Of a DNA stretch of 64,000 nt, positions 13,490 to 26,779 are shown in pieces. This DNA comes from Fasciolopsis buskii (taxonomy: Eukaryota; Platyhelminthes; Trematoda; Plagiorchiida; Fasciolidae), in NCBI GenBank assembly GCA_008360955.1, contig LUCM01000540.1, forward strand, positions 160,838 through 224,837, written 5' to 3'. A program made the position numbers and the translations under genes. Every line of letters starts with the position of its first letter. Position 1 is the stretch's first letter. Under the pieces are notes generated by a model. The model had not been told where the DNA came from and made no database searches. It saw only the letters and a program-made list of their open reading frames with translations.

Positions 13490-16453
13490 CTGAAATCACA
13501 TTCGTGGGTTAGGGAGAACAAGAGAAGCAGTACGAGATCAGAGTGATTAAATTCCAGTGCGTGATCGGATTTGACAAGGATATTCTAGAAGAATAGGTAC
13601 ACCAAGTTTGTATTTCCTCAAAGTTACACTGATGTAATATGGTGGAACGAGGTGATAACTTTGTGAGAGTTAATAACCTACTGTCGGTATCACTGTACTT
13701 GTCGTTACTAGGTTAACACATCCTTGAAAACGCAGCCGCACAAGGTTTACGACACGAGCATGGGAGGCACCAATAAATGAAATGCAACGGTAGATGCGTA
13801 ATGGCGCATCACTTACGCTATCCCGCGATATAGTCCAAAAATGTATGTGCTGTTGTAAGATCGAGGGCGTTAGCCACGTTTTCGATTATTCCTACTGCCG
13901 CATGGGTGCATTGTATTCAGTGAGCCTAAGCCCTCCTTATTCACGACTAGATACCAATCTGGTAGCGGGAACTCTATAAACGAATGGAGAAACTGACACG
14001 ATGTTCCGTCTTATTCGTTACGATATTGCTCAAAACTCAATTGAAAAAAACAAGTTTGTGGAATCAAGTACTTGCTTGAATTTGTACTAGAAAGAAATAT
14101 ACCAAACATACGAAGTAGTAAACAAGACGTTTACGGTGCACGATACAAACTGGACCGCACATGCCACTTTTTGCCTAGCTGATCATTGCCGATAACGACA
14201 ATTTCTTTTGGGTGTTGCGGTTGCCTTACTGTAACTGGACAGGAGGCTGAAAAAGCTTACCTTATCCAAATCGTAGACTGTTTTAGTGAACATTACGGAT
14301 TCCTTCTGAGATATTCGATCTAAGGATTGATCTATTACGTGAGTTAATTGCGAAGCACCAGTGTGTTTGTTCGTGGATATGTACACCGTATGACAGCAAA
14401 GGAGAACAGCCATACAGCGTTTTCCCGCCGTCGCATTAGGAATAATCAGAACTTCCTACATCTTGGTCGCTATCTTGTACTTATCGTTCCCGAGGTTGTG
14501 CCAACGCTCCCGTTCAGACAGAACAATGCTCAATGTGAGGCACTGATTGCCGGGATCATCATTTCATTGCGTGGTGAAAATCGTCTCAGTTAAATGTCTA
14601 CTGGTTTGTCATCTCGAAAGTAAGAGGAAACAGCACCGACAACGGAAGAAAAATAATGATTACGAGATCCTCAGCAGAAAAGGGACCAAAAGTGGGATAA
14701 TGCCGTTCACAATAACAGCACACAGTTCAAATGTCCTGGTTAATGGACACTCGCGCAGTTCTTGATGTTACACAGCTTCATAGGCATGCACATTTATGCA
14801 CAAAACTTATGCGTTTGACAGAGCCGGAGAAACCTGGAGAAAGGGTAAAAAACCCAAGGATTACGGCTCGTGGGCGTGATGAACAAACATTACCACGATC
14901 AGCTGGCCGCGTGATCAGGCGAGGCATGAGAACAACAGCCGCACACCCAGACAGGCTGGAGATTAAAAAAATGATGCGGCTGATACACAATAAAAAAAAT
15001 ATTGGGAACTCATCTCGTGCGATGTACTTTATCTTGTAAATTGTTCCTGTCCGCGCAGTCATACCATACAACTGACCGGTATGCACGTTCCACGCGAAGA
15101 GTAGTTCAAGTTAGATCCCGGTACGAGGTACCATCCCCATTACATTCAGCATCTAACTGTTTTGAAAATCATTGACAGAAAATTGTTTTACTCATCTGAC
15201 ATCGGTGCAGGGAGGATCAATGAAATCCACCATTAACAAAGCTCACTGTATCTGTTCCGCAGAATTTCATCTGAACGGGACAGGTTCAGATCATATCATG
15301 GACATTGTCCAACCCTTAGCGAAGGTCAATGTGATTGTGAAAAACTGCTCGCAAACGATTTCAGTTTAGTTGAGCCCGTGTATATCGTGCCAGAGTTCGT
15401 CTGTATGGAAAATCACCGTCCGGAAAGCAAGGCTCTGGAATAGTTAACTCTTCGCGAGGAAAATGTTCCGCGTGTTCCCCGCATCTTGCATTTTGTTCTC
15501 AGAACTCGGAATGGATGTAGCACAACAAAGAGTAAAAATAAAAATATCAAACTATTAGGCCATAATCTGTATCATCCGCATAGTAACAACCATCTAACAC
15601 ATTATGCGTCAATCAGCAATCGCCAAATTGGTAAGGAACAGAGGTCCAGTATTCTTACAACCTTTTGCGGTCGACTTCGCTACCGTTAGTCACTTGACTG
15701 GAGAGAACAATCTGAATAAGACAAAGTTCAAGCAATCCATCCACTGATGATAGCAAGCTAGCGGAGTCAAAAGCAAAAGTAATTGTCGTTTGTTCGTAAA
15801 AATGCTGCCAGTTTCCCAATGAATTGTCTGCTAGCCAACATTATCCGAAATTGCATCGAAATTATTTGGAACGATCACTCATTGGGTTAGGGAGATCTCG
15901 GCACGATAAGCCTGAAACATGATGCGCACATCACAGGAGCACTCGCGCGTCCGTAATGTGAGATGTACAGGCTACCCGAAATTTATCCTCAGACCTAAGC
16001 CGTTTGCACGCTAAGACCAAAATACCTTTTTTCAGATTGCCCATACAAGGCAATCGGTGATGTGGAAGAGGTAGGACTGGAGGTGAGGACTACATAGTAT
16101 TGTTTCTTTTCTTCTTCATTCTAGGCAAGTTCAGCCTTGACTTGTTTTGCGGACATTTAACTGGAGAAGAGAGTGTACAGCGCCAAGACGTCAACGATAG
16201 GGGATTTTCGCTGCACATTTAGTGACATACAGTATAGGGAGTAAGCCCCGCGGCAATGGACTGCGTTTAGTCAAATCTTTTCAATCCGGTCGGAAGAAAG
16301 GCTGGAAGGCCTTTTTAGGATTGTACCTGCACGATTTCGCACAAAAGTGAGGAAGTAATGCAAGTTCGAACTGTGCTTGTTCTTGAAAGTGACAGGATGA
16401 CCGACTGTAAGGGTAGAAGACGGAGGTGGAAGTGGGATGCAAGTGTCGCTCAC
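13490..16453 (-). other. talin intron within R3, 3.0 kb
   Basis: Phase 0. No repeat or gene recognised. Short frames on both strands have no family resemblance. Confidence 0.8.
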
Positions 16454-16699
16454 CTTTGCCACATCGATTAGATTGGTCGTCGCGTCAGCCAATTGCTTGG
16501 CTGCCGCGAACAAACGACTCTGACGATCCGGGTCATCGCCAGACAGTTCCGCCTGAGCTTTGATATCGGCTATCATTTGAGCAGTAGCCTGAGCTAATCG
16601 ACGCGCCGAGGCAACCAAACGTTGACCACCTCCGGCGTGATTTTGTTGCAAATTCTCGTAGGCCAATTGGAAATTATCCAAAGCGTCACCCGAGTAGGC
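16454..16699 (-). CDS. talin exon: rod bundle R3
   Basis: This 246-base phase 0/0 exon encodes YSGDALDNFQLAYENL, then RRLAQATAQMIADIKAQAE, and ends DATTNLIDVAK. It aligns with R3, the force-sensitive bundle with a polar Thr core that opens first under tension in studied talins. Thr residues are present in these helices, but whether the fluke bundle is equally weak cannot be read from the sequence. The acceptor is CTCGAATAG and the donor GTGAGC. Confidence 0.93.
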
Positions 16700-19600
16700 C
16701 TATTCGAGTGCACAGAATCGCACGAGATATCATAGACAAGGAAGAAAGCAAATAAACAAAAGTTTCCGAATTCATTCAACAACAAGAGGGCAAGTTTAAA
16801 AATGTCAGTTTTTATGCTTTCCCTGGTCACTGAGTAAACCAGGAGTTAACAAGGGAAACTTTTGGCACGCTGACCAGAGGGGGCAGCAGATCAGTAGACG
16901 AGAAGCTGATAAACACTTATCCAAGACTGATTGTCACACGATTTCTCTCTCTTTCCAAATGGACCATGTGCAACGAGACCCACAAATGACCGTAAAATGT
17001 AATCCCCACACCCTAAAATAACATGGGCTTACTCGATGGCCTAATACTCAGTTGTGGTCTGTTTGATGCATGACTTCTACAACTCAAAAGCGAACTCAAT
17101 TATGCTAATGAAAACAGCCTGACATCACAATCTCTTTTGAACCACTGGCAATTTGGATGGACGGCGTGTCCATTTAGACCATACTGCAACAATAAACACG
17201 AATTTGGTTGTTCCCGTGCGATATTCGTCCTTTCATACATATACGAATACTCTTATAACAACTAAACAGAAACTCCCTGATTAATCTGATTTTCACATGG
17301 AACGTACAGCGTAATCTAGTCGAGTGATTCGGAGTCCGCTCTACTGATCTCAATTCTCATTTTGACTATTGATCAAGTGTTGTCTTTAACAAATATCAAT
17401 GAGAAATTACGTTAGAATATCTCGTTGAATGAAGGAACAGTAGCATCGTTTTCTTCCTGTAATTATCAAGAGAGCAGCCACAATCCAAGAGATCAATGTA
17501 TGAAGTTATCAAACTATCGAGACTGCCGTTTTGTGTCAGCACACCTCGAACCTCTTAGCACCCAGTATTTCTGATGGACAACACCGACTGGCCCGAATCA
17601 ATCCGTGTTCTAAATCGGATCCATTCATCGGTCAATCGAGAATTTTGTGGGAGCTCTACCCATGCCTATATAACATCCGGTTCCTTTTTCTCCCGTGAAT
17701 TACAGTAAAAATGTAGCATGCATCCTGTGGGCCTCTATACTCTTTGGGTTGTGTAAGTGTTGATCCCGGATGGTACACTTACTTCGGCTTTGACCTACGT
17801 TGCATTTTCTGTTTCGGTAATGTTCAGATCAGTCAAACAACCGAAGATCACTGTCTCAGTTCATGCTACACAGTGTGATAAATAGAAAACCATCCTTGCC
17901 GAATGTGAATTTCATGTTCATCACGACACAAAGACCTTCCATAGGGGTCGGTCGACGAGGTAACGCAGTTGTATTGTTTAAACTTACCCAAACAACATAT
18001 AAATGATGAATGATTGTTTATTCAAGAAAAACCACGCCTTTCTATTAGCAAGACAACAGTCTGACTCCATTAAACAAGTACACTTGTGCGCAGTGTTGCA
18101 GTCATTACGGAAAGGAGGTGGCGATAGTTGGCGAACAGTGTATTTTTTCCAAGTTCATGCAGACGACAGTGTCCATCTCGGTTCAGTTCATACAACCTTG
18201 AACTTTGCATCGGTTGCAATCGATTGTAAACCTGTTTTGATAAAGATTATCCGAGGTAACCGAAAAGTCGGCTTATTACAAACACTCCCCTGAGCACGTT
18301 GTTTTTCATATTTTAAAGTCGTAAAATGGTATACGATATAGCATGCGAAACACCACGATGCTGAATCAAATGGCAAGCCAGATGGGATTTTATTTTCAGA
18401 CATTCATATCTCCGTGTCCTGGAGATCATATTACAAGCCCTAACCTTTGATGTCCCCATCGAGACTCATTACATTCGTTATATGAAGAAAACATGCTTTT
18501 GAAAGCAAGGATCACATATTAATCAAGCGTCTAAAAAAATCTATTAGGAAGGGGCGATCCCGACCGAATTAGTTGTGTACACGTAATGTACCAGGACACA
18601 AGAATTATCCAGGAATCCCGAATGTTTAATAAGCAACTGTTTGTTCTAGACTTCAAAACGTTTGGTGAACCGGACGGTCTCAGCCCCATAGCACTCCAAG
18701 GAGTGTACAGCCATTCTAACCGTTCGTTTTCTAAAAGGTTTAATAAATATTAGTGCGACAATAAAATTCCTGATTGTTAGAAGGCAGCTCACATAACCCA
18801 CGTAACTAAGAAGGGTTCCTCCAAGTCTCGTCCTAATGCCTGTAGTTTGTCCAAAGTTAATTCTTCCACATCGTGCATCTCCCCTGACCGTGCCTGATCC
18901 CCATCAATTTGCTTATCGATCTTCCAGTCCCGGATCTGACTCTCTTGTCACCTCTATATGCTAGCATTGGGTAAGGAAAGCCAAGCAGTTAGGATGTTTC
19001 CTTGACTATAGTGACGATTTTAATCGCATCTACAGTAACAAGTTATTTTCATTTCTCACCTACTCAAATGTACAACCTTGCCTTGTCTCCCCTGATTGAA
19101 TACTTCCGTAGCCGACAGCGATTTATTCACTATAATGGTGCTATCCCATTTCCGTTTCTTCCACCTCAACCGAGTACCATAAACTTCCTATCAATTACGC
19201 AAACGATGCAATTCTTGGTCCACCGTAGCCCGTAATCCTTCGTTTTCGGCTTACCAAAATAGTGTCACAGAACTCTCAAAATGGTCCACGGGACATAATT
19301 GGTCTATTACTTCCTCAGAAATATGGAGATACTATATTTTCTATCATGAGAAGAGTAAAACGTTCAGTTTTAGTGAAGCTTGAAGTCCAGTATCAGATAA
19401 GGAAAACAAATGAATCACCATGGTTCAGTAGAGCACTATGGCATGGCATTGGATAGAAGTCATATTTGGTCGCACATGTGCACCAAAAATCAGATGCCTC
19501 ACTTTTTTATGCTTCGCGCCTAAAATATTAGCCCTTATCCGTACACCCAATCAAACGTCTTCTTTTTCTGTCTATTTCACCTCATTGACGCTAACCGCCT

Positions 19601-20148
19601 CCCGTCATTTTTCTCAGTCTTCTTTTAAAAGAACTCCAATTATTTTCTGGACGGCGCAAAGTCTTATCCTCTTGTAGCACCCAGACATACTCGCTGAATC
19701 CACCATCCAGCACATTAATGACGGTAAAAGCTTCCCATGGGAATACGCACAACTCGTTTCACTTTATACACGAACACCTAGCGAAACGTATCTCCTCCTC
19801 TGTCACTTGGTCCAACTTTAAACAAGTTCATGAACACACTGGAGCGTACAGTTGTTCTACCGTTCAGTTTCTGGTTAGATTCTTAAAGAGCCCTAAAATT
19901 ACAGTATTACGACCTAAAGAAAGTCTGCGACGGAAACTTATCACTATCCCATATCATACGCATTCAATGTCTAGTTATTGTTCGCGTTAAATGTCTTTCG
20001 GCTACGCGAGAGCTGAGCATCCGACCTTCGGGGCGTATAAACCATTTGTTTGACTCGACCTAGAGGTTTCCCGATTTCCCAGTGCCGACCACAACGGTAC
20101 AATTAGAAAAATTCAAAGTATCATGATGGTTGGTCAAAATGGACTGAC
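16700..20148 (-). other. talin intron R2/R3, 3.4 kb
   Basis: Phase 0. Contains the CR1-type relic at 18780-19990. Positions 16700-18780 are unrecognised. Confidence 0.8.
18780..19990 (+). mobile_element. CR1/jockey-type non-LTR retrotransposon relic
   Basis: Pieces in changing frames follow the order of a CR1-type RT: PHQFAYRSSSP (Q-FAYR-G-ST block), LDYSDDFNRIYSNKLF (the LDFSSAFNTI block), PLIEYFRSRQRFIHYNGAI (the fingers-palm linker block) and NYANDAIL (motif C, YADD changed to YAND, near 19193-19216). The C-terminal NNP-like HNSFHFIHEH and TVQFLVRFL segments come near 19750-19900. No single frame is long. It is antisense to talin, in the R2/R3 intron. Confidence 0.6.
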
Positions 20149-20394
20149 TTTGGCGGATGCTTTTAGCAGATGTGCATTCAACGCATCCAGCGCATCCCGG
20201 ACCTCGGTGGCCGCGGTCTCGGTGTCTGTGACAGCCATTTGAACTGAGTGCTGAACTTGTAGTGGTTGCTCAACTAAAGTGAGACCGACAGCCCGAGAAG
20301 CCTGAACGACTCCGTCTACAGCCCAGGACACTTCACGAGCGGCCTCGGACAATTGTTGTTGGCACGAAGATTGATGAATAGTTGGTGCCAAGAC
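20149..20394 (-). CDS. talin exon: end of R2 into R3
   Basis: This 246-base phase 0/0 exon begins VLAPTIHQSSCQQQLSEAAR, matching VAPTISSP-CQEQL of vertebrate talin, and continues with the Ala-rich helix DTETAATEVRDALDALN. The acceptor is CGTTTTCAG and the donor GTCAGT. Confidence 0.93.
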
Positions 20395-21742
20395 CTGAAA
20401 ACGAGTACAATTAGAGAAAAACATGTGCTCAGGGAGTTGGAAAACAAGGTCAGCAGAACGTGTACGCTGGATTGGAGAACATGGTTATTCGGATTTCTAA
20501 CCAAAAAGAACCAAGGAATAGCTGAACATCTTTGTATATTGAGTGCCCACAAAAAGACAGACCGGATAATTAGCGGCGTCAAAACAAATTACATATCAGC
20601 AACGAATCTACAGGAGAGAAAGAAGAAACAAGATATCCGAACATTCACATTTTATCCTGGACAGACGAACAGGAGTATTCATTATTCTGCAACCACCATA
20701 CACATTGTAATCATCCTAGTTTGTCAGTATCCGGTACTTGTTCCAGTCATATGGTCACAGAACTGAGCACCTAACGTTAGCATCGTTGACATCTTGTTCA
20801 AATTACATCTGAGCGAAGACACCGATATTTTTTCGTTTCTTTCACATAGTAGCTCTTTTGTGGTACAAAGAAGAACCGATCGGATAGCCGTGATGCAATC
20901 TGTTGCGGATGTCGAAAGGCAACTACGTACGAAAGACCTCCCGTTTTCAAGGGTAAACAGGTTCGCTCTTAACAAGGAAGACAGAGTTGTGTAGTGCTTT
21001 TACGACTTCCCAACGATAAATTGAGTAATTTCGTGTAGATATCTATAAGAGGTTTATTCACTGAAAGTCTGCAGGGAACTTAAAAGTTAGAACCTCATTG
21101 CTGATGCACAATGCGCGATTTTCAGGCAACAATGCCTGGCTCTTAAACTGCGGGGAGTACTGTACAAGATTATTGATCTAATCGAAAGCGGATTAAACCA
21201 TTAATTAAAACTTCCGTTTATGATTTCGATTGATCAATCGGTGATGGCTAGCAGAACTTGTGTAACAATGTCGATGCGCTCAGTTATTCGACCCCTCAGG
21301 GTACCGATTGATTTGTGGTTGGTTTATTCTTTTTCCAGTAAGTCTGATGTTGGATTCTACCCGATATTCCTGGAATTTTGCCGGTTGCCTCAGCTACTCT
21401 GTTGAGAGTGCGTGCAGTCTTAAAACTACAGATAGAAAACATGTTTTCACACAACACCGACACTTCAATTCTAACAATCACGAAATTGGAAAAAAAAACT
21501 TGTTGAAGCGCGATCCTGACGAAAATCGTTTCTTGTTGTAAACGGGGATAAAAGATTGACACGAAGACGATTTCAAAGGAAAATTTAATATTTCGAGATA
21601 TCGCTCAGCAAGCGACGTTGTCACAGAACTGTTTGGATGGTCAATCAGTCAAGAGATAAACTATCGATTTGCGAGGAACGTGAATGCATCTGCCTCAAGA
21701 GATCCGTAAAAAAAGATGGGCTAGGAGACAATCTTTTCGTAC
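20395..21742 (-). other. talin intron within R2, 1.3 kb
   Basis: Phase 0, the shortest complete intron here. Nothing recognised. Confidence 0.8.
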
Positions 21743-21913
21743 CTTGGTGCAGGCTACCAGTTGACTCGTACATAAACCAGTCTGCGTAGCCGCGGCAATC
21801 ACCCGTTGCTGAGCCTCCGGGTCCAGATTGGGTTGAGTGGCTAGGTTTTTGGCTTTCACAACCAATCCAGCTGTGGCGTTAGCGACAGCTTTGGCCAAAC
21901 TTAATAACTGATC
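21743..21913 (-). CDS. talin exon: rod bundle R2, conserved helices
   Basis: This 171-base phase 0/0 exon encodes DQLLSLAKAVANATAGLVVK and later AAATQTGLCTSQLVACTK. It is one of the most conserved talin stretches and made the gene identification immediate. The acceptor is CTCCCTCCAAAG, preceded by a long C/T tract. A second AG six bases downstream would drop two residues. The donor is GTACGA. Confidence 0.95.
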
Positions 21914-22539
21914 CTTTGGAGGGAGAGGGGGGGAGAGAGGATAAATGAGAGGCAATAGATGAATTTGTGCAGGGGAAAAAACACGTATCCGTGACAGAAA
22001 TGGATTCTGTTGTGAGGGGATCATACTTTTACAAAATTCCTGAGTCGGAGACGTGCGAAATTTGAAACCTTTAAAATTTAACTTTCCTCAATGCCGGGTC
22101 CAGCATTTGGAGAAATTTCTGATACACATAAAAACGCGTCTACCAGAATAGCACAGAAACCAAAAAAGCAGTTATGTGACTGAGTTTCAGTTACACGTGG
22201 AGGAGACTCTTGCAATGCCAAGACTAAAAAGGCCCGAGCAAGCGTCAGATGACAACATTCATCATTAATGGTTATTGCTAATAGTAAAGACAATGCAGAT
22301 ATACTGAGTGATACCTACAAAACCAATTTGCGTGTGAACAATAAACGGATTCAGTTCGAATAACTGACGGCTACACACACATACACACACAAAGAAGTCC
22401 ATACAATTGATGAGGTCACTCAGGCTATTTACAGCTATGACCTAAATCAAAAAGCAAGAATGGCAAAATGATTAGAGAAGAACACAGAGAGAGAGCATCG
22501 TGAGAATAAAAAAAACTGCGCTTCCGTGTGACCGCATAC

Positions 22540-22720
22540 GAACACCATTTATCTTTTACTTCTTTCACTAATGAAATGGCAATGTACATTTTTCAGGAAA
22601 GAAGCCATGGCCAACAGAGGGCTACCAAGTGGGGGAAGTTGACCGGCGGTGGGAGGATTCGAACCCGCGACCTTCACACCCAAACGCCACGACATCCGCT
22701 TGGCCACCGCCGGCCATCAT
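22540..22720 (-). repeat. tRNA-Ser-like SINE, copy 1
   Basis: On the minus strand, positions 22711-22645 form a tRNA-like head: a perfect 7-base acceptor pairing (GGCGGTG with CACCGCC), an A box GTGGCCAAGCGG and a B box GGGTTCGAATCC, as in tRNA-Ser. The anticodon and variable arms are not intact and the head is only 67 bases, so this is not a functional tRNA. A tail of about 100 bases, to about 22540, is shared with the copy at 39985-40150. Transcription by RNA polymerase III from the boxes is inferred. Confidence 0.75.
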
Positions 22721-22974
22721 CAGATAACACCAAATGTACCCGATCCTGTAACAATCACAAAGGTAGATCTTGTGAACTCTATCAAGATGATCTAGTGGAC
22801 TCCTTCTATATGTCGTTAAATCAACTTGTCAGGATATTCACCTCGTTAATCCGTGTCCCAAAATGGTTACCTCGATTCAGATTTCAACTACTTTTCACCA
22901 CGACCGAGTGTAAGCCACATGTCGGTGATGACTGAATGATCATTGCCATGAGATCACAAATTCAATTCCTATCT

Positions 22975-23200
22975 TCAGTGCTCCCCTCCTCTCTTCCGTG
23001 GCAGCTCAATGTGTACAACCATTAGCATTGTGTAGACGTGCACTGCTTCTGGTTTATACCTCGCAGCAAAGAAAGATAAATCCCAAGACCCTAAGTCGGA
23101 AGAATTGCTGAGAAGCGGAAACAAATCACATGCAAGAACGTCACTGACTGCGACATTTAGCCATGTCACCCGATCACCAGCCGACGACGTATTGAGATAT
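22975..23200. repeat. dispersed repeat, copy 1
   Basis: Blocks TGTACAACCATTAGCATTG and CACTGACTGCGACATTTAGC are shared, in the same order and strand and at similar spacing, with 48330-48550. The sequence between is diverged. The family is unrecognised. Confidence 0.5.
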
Positions 23201-24001
23201 CTCGTTGATCCAGAACCGGTTATCTAACTCGATCTGCTCGGGACGGCCAAGTGGTTCTCATACCCTTTCTCCACGTTATGGACTGACCACCTTGACTCAT
23301 CTGCCTCGGAGAACAGTGCACACCAAGGAGTTAATCTACGTCCCAACCATTTAAATTATTCAGATTCGGTGCTCGTTATATGGACTGGACTCCGTGACCC
23401 AGCAACTTAAGCCTTATCCCAGAATTCCTGATAAAATCCTCGTACCATGCCTAAAAGTACCGCACGAGCATCAACGCTAAAAAACTGTTACTTCCTATAT
23501 CTTCTATCTTCAACGGTACCCTTTGACTGACAACCGCTCCATACTAGAAGCACTTTGCCTAATAATCAGACGATGAAAGAACAAAAAGATTGTTGAAAAA
23601 GGAAGTTTATGTAGGAGAACTAGTGCTAGATCGATTAATCGGCTTTCTATATTCTCAAAACTCAATATCATCCGTCGAGTGGTATCGTTCCATTATTCTG
23701 GTAATGCGCCAGAGCGAATACCTATTTCGAATTTGGGCCGTACTTCGTCAACGAATTCGGCAACACAAAGTGTTGGATACTACTGTCTCCATATGGAAAA
23801 CCGAATGCAGTAGCAATTTTCATGGGTGTAATTTACCCATCGTTATCTGCGGATAAAAGACCGGTTAGAAACTTGGTCTCCATTTGAACTACGCACTTGC
23901 AATGAAGAAAAAAACTGTTTTTTGGGGAATTTAGAAAAGTTAATTCGGATTGAAACAGTTGGGTAGAAAATTAATGTTGGATTATTCAAATAAAAGCCTA
24001 C

Positions 24002-24250
24002 CTGATACTGTCGTTCTTCTTCTGTTAACAACTGTAAGTGAGTGGTCGATTCCAGAATATCATCCGCCCCTTCGTTCATCACGTGACGCAGCAGATCATT
24101 GCTCGCCTCACCTACACGACTGGCTGCTTCAATAATTGCTTTGCGAGAGCTGCTCGATACCAGTCCGCCAGTGGTCGTGGTCGTTGTTGTGATGACCGCA
24201 CGTGATCCAGTCGCAGTTTCATCCGTGCCGTCCATAATCTCTTCACGAGC
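24002..24250 (-). CDS. talin exon: R1/R2 junction with a Thr/Ser-rich insertion
   Basis: This 249-base phase 0/0 exon has a second half (EAASRVGEASNDLL) that aligns with the first helix of R2. The first 40 or so residues (from AREEIMDG through a run of seven Thr and then four Ser) have no counterpart in human talin and look like a disordered insertion between bundles. The acceptor is CCGATATCAG and the donor GTAGGC. Confidence 0.88.
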
Positions 24251-26356
24251 CTGATATCGGCGGGAATGGAATACATGGAATGTAGGCACTCAATGTCGGG
24301 AAAACAGCCTTACCGCCAATAACATCCTAAATAACTGATACATTGTGAGATACGCAATCACATCTTACGTTATTTAGCTTGGCGTGGGTGTCCCAAGTTT
24401 TCGGTTGGCTGCTCTCTCTGAACGCCTCTCAGAATGCCACCAAATGACCAGCATCTCAAAAAGCCTCTGATGAAGAAGTCATACACAATACCTTCACTCG
24501 ACCTGAGGTGTTCCTACTAAAGTGTCAGGATGAAGGCCAACGCCTGGCACCCTCACCAGGTTGACTGATCATTCCTAATCACTCTGGGGAAGATGGTTAC
24601 ATCATGATTCCAAACCAACCATAGGCAGCATACGAATCACACTCCTGTGTGCTCACCGGCGTTCGTGGTGGAGAAGTTTACTGGGCAACCACACTCGTGG
24701 TTGTGGCTTTAAAAGTTAATCCGTGAACCAGGACAAGAAACTTCATCCAAAGGATAAAATAAAGAGGCTTAGGATTCCCTCAGATCTTACGGTTACACTG
24801 AATGCGATCGACTTGAACAGGGAGTCCTTTTGGCCGGGATTCGTACCCCAAGCTCATTGGGGGCTGTGTTGTACTTACAATTGGACGCCGACCTTTTTTC
24901 GACCACGAAACACGAAATTCAATGACCGTTCAGGTTCTTTAACGGTTCCCACTAAGTTAGGAAAATTTTTCACTGCATGACTGCGTTCAGTGGATTCGAG
25001 GTGACTGAAAAAGGATTCACGTTTGTTCTAACTAGTCTCCTGCGTTCTAGCAGAAATATCTTTTCACTTTTTAACAATCACGGTTGAAGTTCAAACATCG
25101 ATGGGAAATCGAGGTAGATCTTATCTGTCGGTCACGTCACCTTCAAAAGAGTGGACGTGATGGTCAATCAACGTTCACGGCAGTTGGCGAGAAAAGTGTG
25201 CTCGACGGAAACGGGACCAAGCATGGAATTTCGCCCTCGAATTAACTTCCAAATAAAAATGATCATTTCCCAACTCAGTGTGACAGTCTATCGAACCAAC
25301 CATAAAATGGTAGATATTATCAAATTAGTACGAGTTTCATCCAGTCAGTACATGGTCAAATAGACCGCTAAACTACAGTGCTTCCCGTGATTATGTAGCC
25401 ATAACGCCCGGTTTTTTAGCATTCGCTTATAATTTTTAGCCACTACTCACTGTCCTCGTATTTATTAGCAACCTGGTTACTAAGTGGCATAGCAAAATAA
25501 GGGTTCAAAGTTTAGCAAAAATTAAAAGTTTATTTTCAAACATTCTTAGGAATCCGCTTTTGGAAGACCAATTTCAGCAAAATTTAGAGCACGGCGGTGT
25601 CATAGGAGACCCAGTGAAGAAAGGAAATGCCCCGGGATGCAATGGGGTACGTAGCCCCAACCAAATGATCTGAGTGGATCTTAACTGTGATTTTTTCAAG
25701 CAAATTTTATAAATCTCGACATCCTGCTAGACTCGCACATTAATGCGACCACAGAACTAATCAAGGCGAAATTCACTTTGGTTGTCCTTACAATTGGCGT
25801 TATCCTACGGTTGCTAGAGCCTGAGAGATCGAAAAGCAGAAATGTGACACCATTAGGCACTGCACACTATTCAAAAAATCTTAAACCGCTAGTTGGTGAC
25901 CCGATAAAAGTAAGCTTCGGATGCCGGTATGTTTAGTTTAGTCACAGAGTACGTAGCCTATTAAAAAAACTATACATAATGCGTGAATCATAAGTGGTCA
26001 TTAATCCGAGCCTCACTGACGTGAACATCATTACAGTTCCCGTGTCTCTTCCATCATTTCGATTCGAATACCGAGAAAACGTATTGGATATGGCTCCTTG
26101 TGGGCCACTGAAAACGAGCTTGCCTATCATTGTACGTCCTCCTATGCCTCAACCGAGCATTGCTCAAGAATCACAAGGCATTCAGACTAAAAAAAACCAT
26201 GCGGGAAGGTCCAAAACAAACCACACATTACAGCCAAATAATCATGGGAAATACTGTGGCTTATTCATGCGAGCGGAACTGAGGAAAACATTAACCCTTT
26301 TGAGCCAACTAACGAGAAAAGTGCAAGAAGTATGAGATAACGAAGGAAAAAATTAC
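24251..26356 (-). other. talin intron R1/R2, 2.1 kb
   Basis: Phase 0. A GCCGGGATTCGTACCCC motif near 24833-24850 is weakly B-box-like. Nothing else recognised. Confidence 0.75.
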
Positions 26357-26779
26357 CCGGCCCGAGGCCAGAGGCCGAGCTGATTCCAACAGATCGGTAA
26401 ACGCATCCGCCACGTGACGTGCAGCCGAAAGCAAATTTTGTGTAGACTCCTCCGTTTGTTCCGCCACGATCGGTTCACCGGTCTGGTCGGCTCGGATCAC
26501 ACCGGCCTCACGACGTAACACGGCCACTCGTTTGACATCATCCACGAATGCTGGGAAATGAATAGTGACCACGCGGAACGATTGTTGCATCATCATCAAG
26601 TCATCACCCGGATCCGAACTGATTCCTAGACCAGATTGGGACGGGGGAACACTGTCGTGCGCTTCTGCTCGATTGGCTGACCGTAGAGCTTGTGCAACAG
26701 CAGCATTCATTGCGCCCATTTCGTCGGTCACTTTAGCCTGGCTAGCCCCGAGCGATTCACTTAACCATCGACGAGAGGT
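26357..26779 (-). CDS. talin exon: rod bundle R1, main part
   Basis: This 423-base phase 0/0 exon encodes 141 residues. It starts with the RRWLSESLG segment (KAWR in vertebrates), covers several amphipathic helices, and ends LLSAARHVADAFTDLLESAR before the donor GTAATT. The match to R1 is clear at both ends. The middle (GLGISSDPGDDLMMM and the region with RADQTGEP) is longer than in human talin and looks like loop expansion. The acceptor is TTTATCTTTCCAG. Confidence 0.92.

Larger units (their letters stand above)
21914..24001 (-). other. talin intron within R2, 2.1 kb
   Basis: Phase 0. Holds SINE copy 1 and a dispersed repeat at 22975. An 88-codon plus-strand frame (23590-23856) has no recognisable family. 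Confidence 0.8.

Noticed and set aside
22645..22711. A possible true tRNA-Ser gene
   Set aside because: The anticodon and variable arms are missing and the length is too short. A second copy with the same tail shows that it is a SINE.
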